The position numbers and the translations under genes were made by a program. A stretch of 64,000 nt of DNA from Bermanella sp036960565 (GTDB lineage: Bacteria > Pseudomonadota > Gammaproteobacteria > Pseudomonadales > Oceanobacteraceae): assembly GCA_036960565.1 (NCBI GenBank), contig JBALXQ010000025.1, positions 1-64,000 of the forward strand, given 5' to 3'. A model generated the notes under the pieces. It had not been told where the DNA came from. It worked only from the letters and a program-made list of their open reading frames with translations, and searched no databases. This document shows, in pieces, positions 43,681 through 51,672 of the stretch. Positions within the stretch are counted from its first letter, which is position 1, and each line of letters begins with the position of its first letter.

Positions 43681-44562
43681 ATGAAGGTACTGATAACAGG
43701 GGGAACCGGCTTTATTGGCTCAATACTGTGTCAGCGCCTGTTGCAGGAACAACACAACATTACCATCTTGAGTCGCCGCCCTGAAAAAATTCGAGCCCCG
43801 CTGCAAGCCATCCGCCATCTGGATCAGCTTAATGGCAGCAGCTTTGATGTAGTGATTAACCTGGCTGGCGAATCCATTGCTGACAAGCGCTGGAGCAAAA
43901 AGCAAAAGCACCAAATTCAAAGTAGCCGTCTTTGCATTACTCAGCAGCTCATTAGTTATTTTAAAACCTGCCAACAACAGCCTGAGTTATTCATTAGCGG
44001 CTCGGCTGTTGGATATTATGGTGTGGCAGCCAGTGAAAAAAAGATTGAAGAAAGTGATTATGGCGATGTTAGTTTTTCCAGCCAGTTATGCCAAAAGTGG
44101 GAAGCGGTGGCGTTGCAGGCGCAGGCCATGGACATACGAACCTGCTTGCTGCGTACCGGCATAGTATTAGGTGAGGGCGGCGCGTTAAATAAAATGTTAC
44201 CCCCTTTTAAGCTGGGCCTTGGCGGCAGAATAGGCCCTGGAAGCCAATGGATGCCCTGGATTCATATACAAGACCTAATCTCAATCATACTGTATTGCAT
44301 AAACCACAACGACTTACAGGGGCCGGTTAACGCCACAGCACCTAATCCGGTGAGTAATCGAGTATTTACTAAGGCCTTGGCACGGGTATTAAAACGCCCG
44401 GCGCTATTGCCGTTGCCTGCCTTTATTATTCAATTATTAATGGGTGAAATGGGCAAAGAGTTGCTGTTGTCTGGGAAAAAAATTGTGCCAGCAAAAATGT
44501 TAATGCATGGCTTTAAGTTTGAATATGAAGCGCTTGATAAGGCGTTGTTGGACATTCTATAA
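43681..44562 (+). CDS. NAD-dependent epimerase-like protein (TIGR01777 type, YfcH family)
   Basis: 293 residues of the extended SDR family. The N-terminal Rossmann motif ITGGTGFIG (5-13) is followed by VINLAGESIADKRW, diagnostic of the TIGR01777/SDR39U1 group, then FISGSAVGYYG and LLRTGIVLGEGGALNKMLPPF. The C-terminal DUF1731-like end (PAFIIQLLMGEMGKELLLSG) is present. Enzymatic substrate is unknown in the family; the E. coli counterpart is YfcH. No clear operon partner; an acetyltransferase pseudogene follows. Confidence 0.9.
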   Translation: MKVLITGGTGFIGSILCQRLLQEQHNITILSRRPEKIRAPLQAIRHLDQLNGSSFDVVINLAGESIADKRWSKKQKHQIQSSRLCITQQLISYFKTCQQQPELFISGSAVGYYGVAASEKKIEESDYGDVSFSSQLCQKWEAVALQAQAMDIRTCLLRTGIVLGEGGALNKMLPPFKLGLGGRIGPGSQWMPWIHIQDLISIILYCINHNDLQGPVNATAPNPVSNRVFTKALARVLKRPALLPLPAFIIQLLMGEMGKELLLSGKKIVPAKMLMHGFKFEYEALDKALLDIL

Positions 44563-44613
44563 AGGCACGTTCCGCTCCCTATTTGCCAAAAATAAAACGG
44601 CTACTTATAAATT

Positions 44614-45170
44614 GTGAAGAATATTAGGCTTGAAAGCCCGCGGCTATTGCTGCGCCAATGGTTACCACAAGACTGGTCTCCATTTGCACTGATGAATGCC
44701 GACAAAGATGTCATGCAATATACCCAGCTTGGCTAACTCAGCCTGAAAGTGATGAATTGGTTAAGAAATTATCCTTGTCCATTAATAAAAGAGGGTGGGG
44801 GTTTTGGGCGTTGGAGTTGAAGACCACAGGCGAATTTATTGGCTTTACTGGTTTGCATAAACCCGAGGCAAACTTGCCCTTTAACCCGTGTGTGGAAATT
44901 GGCTGGCGTTTGGGGAAAAAGCATTGGGGAAAGGGTTATGCCACTGAGGCTGCGCAGTTAGCACAGGAGTTTGCTTTTAAGCAATTGTTGCTGGCTGAGG
45001 TTGTTTCATTTACGTCTTCACAAAATAGCCGCTCACGATCAGTGATGCAGCGCTTGAATATGTTGGATACACAACAAAACTTTAATCACCCCGCTATTGC
45101 TGAAGGCCACCCATTACGGGAACATGTTTTGTTTAAAATTACCGGGAAGCAGTGGCAGGCTCTGCGCTAA
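44614..45170 (+). pseudogene. GNAT acetyltransferase gene, broken by a frameshift
   Basis: From GTG 44614 the frame reads KNIRLESPRLLLRQWLPQDW and NADKDVMQYTQLG and then stops at TAA. The plus-one-shifted frame continues YPAWLTQPESDELVKKLSL and the rest of a RimJ-type acetyltransferase (FIGFTGLH, EIGWRLGKKHWGKGYATEAA) to 45170. Joining both frames near 44719-44722 restores the usual LxxPRLxLRxW...DxxVMxYxP start, so a single-base loss, or gain of two bases at TATA, is implied. The remaining ORF from 44658 would lack the first helices and strand. Either a real pseudogene or a sequencing error. Confidence 0.85.
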
Positions 45171-45219
45171 TTTGGCATATTGGCATGCACCAATTGTACT
45201 TTCATAATGAGGCACTTAA

Positions 45220-45717
45220 ATGAGAGAAGCCATGGACGAAGAAAAAGTGGATAAAAGCGATAGAAAAGGTGCCGCGGTAAAATTCCCGCCGCCGGTTATT
45301 TTTCTTATCTCAATGGCGGTCGCCTTTGGTTTGCATACTGTTTTTCCTCTTAACATGGGTTTGCCCATAATGGCTCAATATCTGGGTGGCCTAATTATAT
45401 TATCGGCACTGGCGTTGGTATTTTATATTAGCCAAATATTTTCTCGGCTAAAGACCAGTATTGAACCCTGGAAACCCACCACTGCCATTATATCAACAGG
45501 CATATACGCCTATTCTCGCAACCCAATATATGTGGCGTTTTGTCTGGTGCCGGTGGGCCTTGGATTAATTATGAACAGCCTATGGTTACTGTCGAGTTTT
45601 TTACCAGCCGCTTTTTTGGTATATGTGATTGCCATTAAGAAAGAAGAGTTTTATTTAGAAGAAAAATTTGGTGAGGAGTATCTTGCCTACAAAACCAAGG
45701 TTAGGCGTTGGTTGTAA
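45220..45717 (+). CDS. Isoprenylcysteine/phospholipid methyltransferase-like membrane protein
   Basis: 165 residues with about four TM helices and the ICMT/PEMT signature TGIYAYSRNPIYVAF (about 96-110) and EEFYLEEKFGEEYLAYKTKVRRWL at the C-terminus, the SAM-binding end. The family methylates lipids, isoprenylcysteine or small volatile substrates; bacterial members of this size have no fixed substrate. The N-terminal 20 residues are charged and could be an over-extended start; MREAMDEEK has two possible starts (45220, 45232). Confidence 0.82.
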   Translation: MREAMDEEKVDKSDRKGAAVKFPPPVIFLISMAVAFGLHTVFPLNMGLPIMAQYLGGLIILSALALVFYISQIFSRLKTSIEPWKPTTAIISTGIYAYSRNPIYVAFCLVPVGLGLIMNSLWLLSSFLPAAFLVYVIAIKKEEFYLEEKFGEEYLAYKTKVRRWL

Positions 45718-45739
45718 ATAGCGATATTTATTCGCTATT
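45717..45739 (+). terminator. Small hairpin at the methyltransferase stop
   Basis: AATAGCGA and TCGCTATT (8-bp stem, 7-nt loop) start at the last base of the stop codon; no T-run. Weak terminator candidate. Confidence 0.4.
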
Positions 45740-45755
45740 GATGTTGTTTATTTGT

Positions 45756-45804
45756 AGAATTCGAATCCTCAAATTTTGATCATTTAAAATGGACTTCGAA
45801 TTCT
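45756..45804 (+). promoter_or_regulatory. Inverted repeat touching a start codon
   Basis: AGAATTCGAA (45756-45765) and TTCGAATTCT (45795-45804) are perfect 10-bp arms around 29 nt that themselves contain AAATTTT...AAAAT. The right arm ends one base before ATG 45806, and no Shine-Dalgarno is visible, so the dyad occupies the ribosome-binding position. It may act as an RNA hairpin or as a protein operator. Confidence 0.6.
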
Positions 45805-45805
45805 C

Positions 45806-46471
45806 ATGTTCAAGCTAAGACTTGTATTACCTGCACTTATGCTGCTGTTGCTGAGTGCTTGTGCATCTTCTCCAGAAAAACAAAAACTAGATACTTATCA
45901 ATCTGATAATGCCGATGTTTATTTTGTACCTATAGGCAATATGTCAGACAAATACAAGCTTGATTTGCTAACTCATCTTGAAAAAATCTTCCCACTAAAA
46001 TTTTCTTTTACACCTTATTTAAAGCTAAGAAAGGAAATGATTGATCCCAAGAAGAGCCAAGTATTTGCTGATAAGTTACTTCAATATATAGATAAAGATT
46101 TTGGAAGCTATTCTGACAACAAAAAAGCTATTTATATAGGTATTACTCATATCGATATGCGACCGACTAAAGAGTCTGACTCACCAATAATTACTAAGAA
46201 TAATGCCAATAAAGTTGCTGTGGTGGCCAATCGTAGAATGAAGCCTAGTAACAAGGAAACCATTCACCTCATAAATATAGACACTGTAATAGCCAATACC
46301 CGTAAGATGATCTCAAGAAACATTGGTATGCTGCTTTACGGTAAATCGATCAATAATGACCCAAAAAGTGTGCTGTACGGGAATATAACGAGTTTGGAAG
46401 TGTTGGATAATATACAAGAGCAAAGTGTGTTTAGAGATATTTTAAAAAACGAAATTATCTCCCAGCAGTAA
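45806..46471 (+). CDS. Lipoprotein resembling an archaemetzincin fold without the metal motif
   Basis: 221 residues. The lipoprotein signal ends LLSAC (Cys 19, Ala at +2, outer-membrane type). The mature part begins VYFVPIGNMSDKYKLDLLTHLEKIFPL and has IYIGITHIDMRP and NKVAVVANRRMKP, which follow the pattern of M54 archaemetzincins (ivplG, GiTxxDl, vSxxRL). The expected HExxHxxGxxH is absent; the corresponding helix reads NTRKMISRNIGMLLYGKSIN. I therefore propose a catalytically dead relative; this is a by-eye resemblance. Its leader carries an inverted repeat that overlaps the ribosome-binding site. Confidence 0.65.
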   Translation: MFKLRLVLPALMLLLLSACASSPEKQKLDTYQSDNADVYFVPIGNMSDKYKLDLLTHLEKIFPLKFSFTPYLKLRKEMIDPKKSQVFADKLLQYIDKDFGSYSDNKKAIYIGITHIDMRPTKESDSPIITKNNANKVAVVANRRMKPSNKETIHLINIDTVIANTRKMISRNIGMLLYGKSINNDPKSVLYGNITSLEVLDNIQEQSVFRDILKNEIISQQ

Positions 46472-46480
46472 CTTCCACAA

Positions 46481-47146
46481 TTAAAACGGGCAGACACAAT
46501 GTCCGTTCATTTCTTGCAGGGTAACCGGGTGAGTAAAATTAAGGGTAGTAGCATGCAACATAAGCCGCTTTGCCTTTAACCGAGTTTCCTCATTGCCATA
46601 TAAATCACACCCCAAAATACTGTGTCCCAATTGCTGGCTATGCACCCGCAATTGATGGGTGCGACCGGTGATTGGCGTGAAAATAACTCGGCTACAAAAA
46701 GGCTGGGTTATGCGCTCAATCACTTCAAACTGGCTTTGCGCTGTCTTCCCTGAATTAAAACAAATCTTCTGTAGCGGAAAATCAGCCTTGGCAATGGGCG
46801 CATCTATAATGCCCTTGTTTAACGTGATATGCCCATCCAGTAACGCTGTATAGGTTTTAGTGACTTCTCTATTTGCAAACTGTTGGCACAGTTGCGCATT
46901 AATAACTTTATTTAAGGCAATCACCATAACCCCCGAAGTGCCCAAGTCCAATCGATGAACCATGAGCGCACTGGGGTAATCTTTTACTAAGCGGAAATGC
47001 ACAGAGTCTTTATTGGCCGGATGCTTGCCAGACAAGCTTAACAAGCCACTGGGCTTGTTAATTAATAAGAGATGCTCATCCTCGTAAAGGATCTCAATTT
47101 GCTCATGGCAAACCGGGGCAATAAAAGGCTCTATTTGAGGCTGCAT
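46481..47146 (-). CDS. rluA: Pseudouridine synthase RluA
   Basis: 221 residues, close to the E. coli RluA length. The order matches: LLLINKPSGLLSLSGK, HRLDLGTSGVMVIAL with catalytic Asp67, CFNSGKTAQSQFEVIER, FTPITGRTHQLRVHSQQLGHSILGCDLYG. RluA isomerises U746 of 23S rRNA and U32 of some tRNAs. It lacks an S4 domain, as does RluA. The gene lies just downstream of DUF2167 (23-bp gap) on the same strand, convergent with the lipoprotein gene. Confidence 0.9.
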   Translation of the reverse strand: MQPQIEPFIAPVCHEQIEILYEDEHLLLINKPSGLLSLSGKHPANKDSVHFRLVKDYPSALMVHRLDLGTSGVMVIALNKVINAQLCQQFANREVTKTYTALLDGHITLNKGIIDAPIAKADFPLQKICFNSGKTAQSQFEVIERITQPFCSRVIFTPITGRTHQLRVHSQQLGHSILGCDLYGNEETRLKAKRLMLHATTLNFTHPVTLQEMNGHCVCPF

Positions 47147-47169
47147 AAACGGCTTTTTTAGGATAATAA

Positions 47170-48090
47170 TTAAGTGTTGTTTTGCTTATTCTTATTTCTA
47201 TTAAAAAGGCGCTTTAACAATGCGGCGCCTGCCAATAAAAATATCACGCCAAATTTCTTAAGAAAAATCAGGGCCGCGACTAAAAAGCCTGTTTTAGCGA
47301 TAACCTTACCGGCTACCAAAGCACCCAAGCCATAAGCGGCTATTTCATCAAGCTCTGGGTCAAAATCAGAATACTGAGAGCCTTGATCAAAGTCGGCTAT
47401 GGCCAGTACCTTATCGAGCTTAGATTCAATTAAGTACTTTTGATCCATGCTCGCAATAAAGTTAAGCACCAATACCCCTTTACGACCCAATACGCGAATA
47501 TTGTAGTTAAGTGTATGCTGATCACTTTGACCAAATTTTAATTCTTTAGCCCAGTGCATCTTATGGCTGGCTTGATCATAAAAAGGCTGTGAGGCCCAGC
47601 CCAGCAGTTCAATTGAGCCGTAGCCTTGTTTTACTCTGGATGCACTGGCCGCGTTCACCTCGTCTTGCATGCCTGTTAATAATTCACTGTAATCAATTTC
47701 ACTGGCGTCTTCATCTGAGACATAACCGTCTTCTTCATATTGAATACTCACTGCCCATGTATCGGAATCTAGTGGGGTTTTTCCGGCAGGTAGCAACATG
47801 CCCAGAGTATTTTGGCCAGGAGGGTTGCCCCAAATTTGTGTGAGTACTTTTTCGGCATCTTCGGGGTTTATGTAATAAAAGTCGCTAGGGATATTAAGCG
47901 TGGCCACGGCATTGGGTAATTTAACCTGACCAAATTCAGGCTCTATGGTGTTCCATACTTGCTGAGCGTGATTGCGGTAATCATCTTGTGTTACTAAATC
48001 ATCATTGTCTTGGGCGTGGCTGGTAACTGAAATGCTCAGCAAGATAAAGGCTGATATAAATGTGAACGCTGACTTAAATAGATGGCTCAT
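47170..48090 (-). CDS. DUF2167 family membrane protein
   Basis: 306 residues. The signal peptide ends SVTSHAQD. The periplasmic part has the DUF2167 pattern (VWNTIEPEFGQVKLPNAVATLNIP, PPGQNTLGMLLPAG, WAVSIQYEEDGYVSDEDA, IELLGWASQPFYDQASHKMHWAKEL, NYNIRVLGRKGVLVLNFIA). Two C-terminal TM segments (about 252-290) and a basic tail follow. The function of the family is unknown; it is common in marine gammaproteobacteria and often stress-related. It is likely co-transcribed with rluA. Confidence 0.92.
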   Translation of the reverse strand: MSHLFKSAFTFISAFILLSISVTSHAQDNDDLVTQDDYRNHAQQVWNTIEPEFGQVKLPNAVATLNIPSDFYYINPEDAEKVLTQIWGNPPGQNTLGMLLPAGKTPLDSDTWAVSIQYEEDGYVSDEDASEIDYSELLTGMQDEVNAASASRVKQGYGSIELLGWASQPFYDQASHKMHWAKELKFGQSDQHTLNYNIRVLGRKGVLVLNFIASMDQKYLIESKLDKVLAIADFDQGSQYSDFDPELDEIAAYGLGALVAGKVIAKTGFLVAALIFLKKFGVIFLLAGAALLKRLFNRNKNKQNNT

Positions 48091-48140
48091 ATAACTTTCC
48101 CTGGATTAAATGCTGCTAGTTGCTTGCTATTCTAAGCAAA

Positions 48141-48160
48141 AAAGCCACAAAGGTGGCTTT
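48141..48160 (-). terminator. Terminator after the ABA4-like gene
   Basis: AAAGCCAC and GTGGCTTT (8-bp stem, 4-nt loop); on the minus strand the second arm is followed by TTTT. It isolates the ABA4-like gene from the DUF2167 gene. Confidence 0.75.
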
Positions 48161-48213
48161 ATAAAAACGAGGCAGCATTTTAACCAAGTGTGGTGGTTTT
48201 GGCCATGAAGGCT

Positions 48214-48672
48214 TTAACCCATTCCGAAACTCAATAAATTCGGGTTGTGACAAATGCGAATAATCAAGTACACCAACAAACCAGATGGCCCAAACATTAG
48301 AGTTAAAAATAATACCGGCACTACAAACCAGTTTGAAATACTTTGCGCCAGAGCATCCAGGCTAATGAACAGGCCCACGGTTAGATCAAACGCTAGGATG
48401 TGTATCCAAGCGGCCAGAGTATTGCGCGGGTTTGCAAAAAGACGCATCACACCTTTTAATGAAAAAAAGCCTTTTATGCTAGAAGGACGTTCATTAATTT
48501 CATATTTTTTACCAAACACAACCACATAGGCATACACCATACAAATAATGGCCAATACCGCCAGAACCAATAACTTGGCTGGGGCCCAAAAAGGCAATAC
48601 CAATAAAGCTAGCCAACCCACCATCACTAACCGGCTTTGTGAGGTAAATATTTGGGAAAGTTTTTCGTTCAT
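48214..48672 (-). CDS. ABA4-like (DUF4281) membrane protein
   Basis: 152 residues with four TM helices. The diagnostic stretch is ANPRNTLAAWIHILAFDLTVGLFI followed by LTLMFGPSGLLVYLIIR, the DUF4281 signature shared with plant ABA4. In plants ABA4 is needed for neoxanthin formation; the bacterial role is unknown. No carotenoid genes are near. Monocistronic, with its own terminator at 48141. Confidence 0.85.
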   Translation of the reverse strand: MNEKLSQIFTSQSRLVMVGWLALLVLPFWAPAKLLVLAVLAIICMVYAYVVVFGKKYEINERPSSIKGFFSLKGVMRLFANPRNTLAAWIHILAFDLTVGLFISLDALAQSISNWFVVPVLFLTLMFGPSGLLVYLIIRICHNPNLLSFGMG

Positions 48673-48736
48673 AATTTATCTCTTTTTTATTTTTTGTACT
48701 TTAATTTTATGGTTGCGAAGGTTGAACATTAAAGAG

Positions 48737-48760
48737 TAGCCCTAATAAACATTAGGGCTA
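48737..48760 (-). terminator. Terminator after the alcohol dehydrogenase gene
   Basis: TAGCCCTAAT and ATTAGGGCTA form a perfect 10-bp stem with loop AAAC, 13 bp past the minus-strand ADH stop. Confidence 0.75.
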
Positions 48761-48773
48761 TACAGGATATTAA

Positions 48774-49775
48774 TTAACGCTTTAACACAATACGATAATG
48801 GGCATCGCCACTTTCTAAGCGTTGCATAGCGTCATTCATATCAGAGAAGTCAAACTCCTCTACCACCGGCTTAATATTATGCAGGTGGGCAAACTCCAGC
48901 ATGTTGGCAATAGTAGAAGGGCTACCAACAGGTGAACTTGATACTGATTTTTGTCCACCCATTAGGGCAAACACGCTTAAGTCTAATGGCTCTAATGTGG
49001 CACCTACAAAGTGTAAACGTCCTTTAGGTCGAAGCGCGGCCACGTAGGCATTCCAGTTAAGTTTTACATCTACTGTGGAAATAATTAAATCAAATTGATT
49101 CGTCGCTTGGGAAATTTCTTTTTTATCGCGAGAATTAATACAGTGATGCGCACCCATCTCTATGGCTTCTTGGCGCTTTTTTTCACTTGAGGTAAAGGCG
49201 GTTACCTCACAGCCCCATGCATTAAGAAACTGCAAAGCCAAATGGCCAAGGCCACCAATACCAATCACGCCCACTTTATCTGTGGGTTTAATATTAAACT
49301 GCACAAGTGGGTTAAATACGGTAATGCCGGCGCAAAAAAGTGGCCCAGCAATTTTTTTATCTAAGCCTTCAGGCAACGCCACTACGCTTGATGCATTGGC
49401 GCGCACTTTGTCGGCAAAGCCCCCATGGCGACCAACAATAGTGCCCTGGGCAGAGCTACATAAGTTTTGGTCACCTTCATGACAACTGCGGCAAGCATTG
49501 CAATAATCACTGTGCCACCCCAAACCCACTGCTTGGCCCACTTTAAACTGGCTAACGTTTTCACCCACTGCGGCTACGGTTCCCACCACTTCATGGCCAG
49601 GCACAAACGGATATTGGGTCATGCCCCATTCGTTATTTAACATGCTTAAATCACTGTGGCATAGGCCGCAGTATTCAACATCTATCTCAACATCCATCTG
49701 GCCCAAGGGGCCTGGCTCGTATTCAAAGGGTGTTAATTGTCCGCGGGCTTGGGTTGCTGCATAGGCTTTTATCAT
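48774..49775 (-). CDS. Zinc-dependent NADP alcohol dehydrogenase (CAD/YahK type)
   Basis: 333 residues from ATG 49775, which follows the ribosome site AGGTGGAAAGAAC; the longer in-frame extension to 49811 lacks one. Catalytic Zn: CGLCHSD and GHEVVGTV; structural Zn: CNACRSCHEGDQNLC. The Rossmann motif IGIGGLGHLALQF lies near 170. The relatives reduce aldehydes with NADPH (YahK, cinnamyl/aromatic aldehydes). It is the second gene after a TetR regulator (48-bp gap), apparently a single operon. Confidence 0.93.
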   Translation of the reverse strand: MIKAYAATQARGQLTPFEYEPGPLGQMDVEIDVEYCGLCHSDLSMLNNEWGMTQYPFVPGHEVVGTVAAVGENVSQFKVGQAVGLGWHSDYCNACRSCHEGDQNLCSSAQGTIVGRHGGFADKVRANASSVVALPEGLDKKIAGPLFCAGITVFNPLVQFNIKPTDKVGVIGIGGLGHLALQFLNAWGCEVTAFTSSEKKRQEAIEMGAHHCINSRDKKEISQATNQFDLIISTVDVKLNWNAYVAALRPKGRLHFVGATLEPLDLSVFALMGGQKSVSSSPVGSPSTIANMLEFAHLHNIKPVVEEFDFSDMNDAMQRLESGDAHYRIVLKR

Positions 49776-49823
49776 GTTCTTTCCACCTGAGGCTAATATA
49801 ATTGAGTTCAATAAGTGTATGCG

Positions 49824-50402
49824 CTATTTCACTAAACCGTTAAGCAGTCGGTCTATGCTGCGCCAATACATTTTTTTAATTTCTTTAGGGCTGCGCGGTA
49901 ACAAGCCAGAAGTGTAAAGAGAAAAGAAACCAATGTAGGCCGATAATAACAGCGCCGATAATTCTCCAGGGTTATCTTCTTTGAAATAGCCCACCTCTAT
50001 GCACTCTTTAATACGGGTGCTGTAAAAGTTAAAAGAAATTTTAGAGTCGGCACGTAAATCGTCAAACTGGGCAAGTTCATCTTTGGTTTCAGACTTAATA
50101 AAAATTAGCTCAAAATACCTAGGATGATCCAATACAAATTCCAGAGCATTGCCCATGGTTTGTCGTAATCGCAGTTCTGGAGTGGCTTCATTTTCAGCTG
50201 GGATGAGGTAATCGGTATAGGTGGTAAAACCTTTTTTCACCACGTGATGAAAAAGCTCTTCTTTGTTGCTGAAATGGCGATAAATAGCGGTGGCACTAAT
50301 GCCTGCTTTTAGCGCAATCTTGCGCATAGAAAGCCCTTTGTAGCCTTCAGTAAGGTACTGATCGCGGGCACATTCTAGAATAGTATCTTTAGTCGATGTC
50401 AT
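49824..50402 (-). CDS. TetR-family repressor of the aldehyde reductase operon
   Basis: 192 residues. The N-terminal HTH (MRKIALKAGISATAIYRHFSNKEELFHHV, about 25-52) is well conserved; the ligand domain is of the TetR_C type. The operator candidate GTTTAC-AGAT-GTTAAC begins at 50403, one base past the minus-strand ATG, so binding would block both its transcription start and the ADH gene. The same motif, doubled, precedes the tautomerase operon at 57.9 kb, a possible second target. Confidence 0.9.
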   Translation of the reverse strand: MTSTKDTILECARDQYLTEGYKGLSMRKIALKAGISATAIYRHFSNKEELFHHVVKKGFTTYTDYLIPAENEATPELRLRQTMGNALEFVLDHPRYFELIFIKSETKDELAQFDDLRADSKISFNFYSTRIKECIEVGYFKEDNPGELSALLLSAYIGFFSLYTSGLLPRSPKEIKKMYWRSIDRLLNGLVK

Positions 50403-50418
50403 GTTTACAGATGTTAAC
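50403..50418. promoter_or_regulatory. Candidate TetR operator GTTTAC-N4-GTTAAC
   Basis: Two hexamers GTTTAC and GTTAAC separated by AGAT sit directly upstream of the tetR start. The same spacing and hexamer recur at 57972-58008. Confidence 0.6.
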
Positions 50419-50523
50419 TTTTAGCTGAGATTGAAGCAATGAATAATTAAGGGGTGTCAGTTTAGTCATTGGCTTTTATACTGCCTGCACTATGAAATCT
50501 CCTCAATTTAAAAGGGATTAAGA

Positions 50524-50850
50524 ATGAATATGAAAGTCGTTTCAGTGGTGTTGCTGGTGGTATTTTCAGGGTTCACGGCTTTTACTATGTCTATCGCTGA
50601 GCAATCGCTGTTAAGTTTTGGCTATGAGCTTGTCTCCAGTCCTGATACCGCTCAAGTGGTGATGGACTTATACATTATGGTGATATTGGCACTGGTGTGG
50701 ATGCATCAAGACATGAAGGCACAGGGTAAAACCATTAAGCATTGGTTGCCCTATGCGGCATTGACCTTGGTTTTTGTGTCTGTAGGGCCACTGCTGTATT
50801 TGGCCCTAAAGCCTAGTAGTAACTCGCATAAATCTAAGCAGGTTGATTGA
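50524..50850 (+). CDS. DUF2834-like small membrane protein
   Basis: 108 residues, three TM segments (about 5-24, 40-60, 75-95) with LYIMVILALVWMHQDMKAQGK between the second and third. The pattern matches DUF2834-type proteins, whose role is unknown. The ribosome site AAAGGGATTAAGA precedes ATG 50524. It is divergent from the tetR gene, across the shared intergenic region with the GTTTAC operator, so it may be co-regulated. Confidence 0.7.
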   Translation: MNMKVVSVVLLVVFSGFTAFTMSIAEQSLLSFGYELVSSPDTAQVVMDLYIMVILALVWMHQDMKAQGKTIKHWLPYAALTLVFVSVGPLLYLALKPSSNSHKSKQVD

Positions 50851-50861
50851 GCTTAGCTGCT

Positions 50862-50896
50862 TGAGAGCATTCCCTTAATAGCAGGGTGTGCTCTCA
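50862..50896. terminator. Bidirectional hairpin between convergent genes
   Basis: TGAGAGCA and TGCTCTCA (8-bp stem) with a 19-nt loop; between the DUF2834-like gene and the cupin gene. No strong T-run. Confidence 0.5.
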
Positions 50897-50912
50897 GGTT
50901 TAGAAGGATGAA

Positions 50913-51614
50913 TTATTTTAAATGAAAGGCAATCACCTTGGCCGCCACTTCATTTGATTCGTTTACTACTACTGAGGTTGATTGCTGGCTAGGCAATGAA
51001 AAGCTGGCACCTGCCACCACTCGCTGAGTTTTCTGGCCTTTGATTTTCACCAATACCACGCCTTCTGCCACATAGGCCAATACGGGTTGTTGGCTTCTGA
51101 AATTTTTCTTATCAGATGGTGCAAGTTCGCTTACAAAAATATCAACCTGATCAATCTTTTTACCTTCTAGCTCTAATGTGGGCAAAGTACGGCGATCAAT
51201 GTGCTCGGTTAACTCTTTTTCAAAAACAATGAAGGGCTCGCCGGCTTGCTGTAAATTGAAATCAATAAAGACAGCTTCTTCAGTTTTAGAAGCATTATCA
51301 AAGCGTAATATGCGTGGGCCAACTGGCTCGTAAAAAGCATCGCCTTCTTTTAATAGTTGAGGTTTCTCTCCTTCCACTTGATAAAGAATCGCGCCCTTAG
51401 ATACGTAGCCTACTGCAGGAGCTGCATGGGTATGAATAGGGGCTGGTTGGCCTGGTACAAAGTGAAAATCACCGGCTTCTATTTTTACCACTTCTCGGGT
51501 ATCAAAATTAACCGTTAATAATTTGTGGGTGTTTTCAGACTCGCCAGCGTTACTGTTAAAAGTAGCGGCTAATAGGGCGGTTGTCAGTGCTGTGGTTTTT
51601 AATATGTGTTTCAT
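50913..51614 (-). CDS. Exported bicupin protein
   Basis: 233 residues from ATG 51614, which has a signal peptide (KTTALTTALLAATFNSNAGE); the in-frame extension upstream to 51725 is not needed. The first cupin is clear: IHTHAAPAVGYVSKGAILYQVEGEKPQLLKEGDAFYEPVG, with two His and Glu as metal ligands. A second, diverged barrel follows (VLAYVAEGVVLVKIKGQKTQRVVAGASFSLPSQ) without the His pair. Probably a periplasmic metal-binding quercetinase-like or sensor cupin. It is the last gene of the operon that starts with the tautomerase. Confidence 0.82.
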   Translation of the reverse strand: MKHILKTTALTTALLAATFNSNAGESENTHKLLTVNFDTREVVKIEAGDFHFVPGQPAPIHTHAAPAVGYVSKGAILYQVEGEKPQLLKEGDAFYEPVGPRILRFDNASKTEEAVFIDFNLQQAGEPFIVFEKELTEHIDRRTLPTLELEGKKIDQVDIFVSELAPSDKKNFRSQQPVLAYVAEGVVLVKIKGQKTQRVVAGASFSLPSQQSTSVVVNESNEVAAKVIAFHLK

Positions 51615-51672
51615 GTTTATTTTCTCTTTTAATTCATTATTTAACTTTAAAAAATTATCTATTAAACTGCAT

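Noticed and set aside
44658..45170. A complete acetyltransferase gene starting at 44658
   Set aside because: The first ~20 residues do not fit the family, while the correct N-terminus is in the other frame; called a pseudogene instead.
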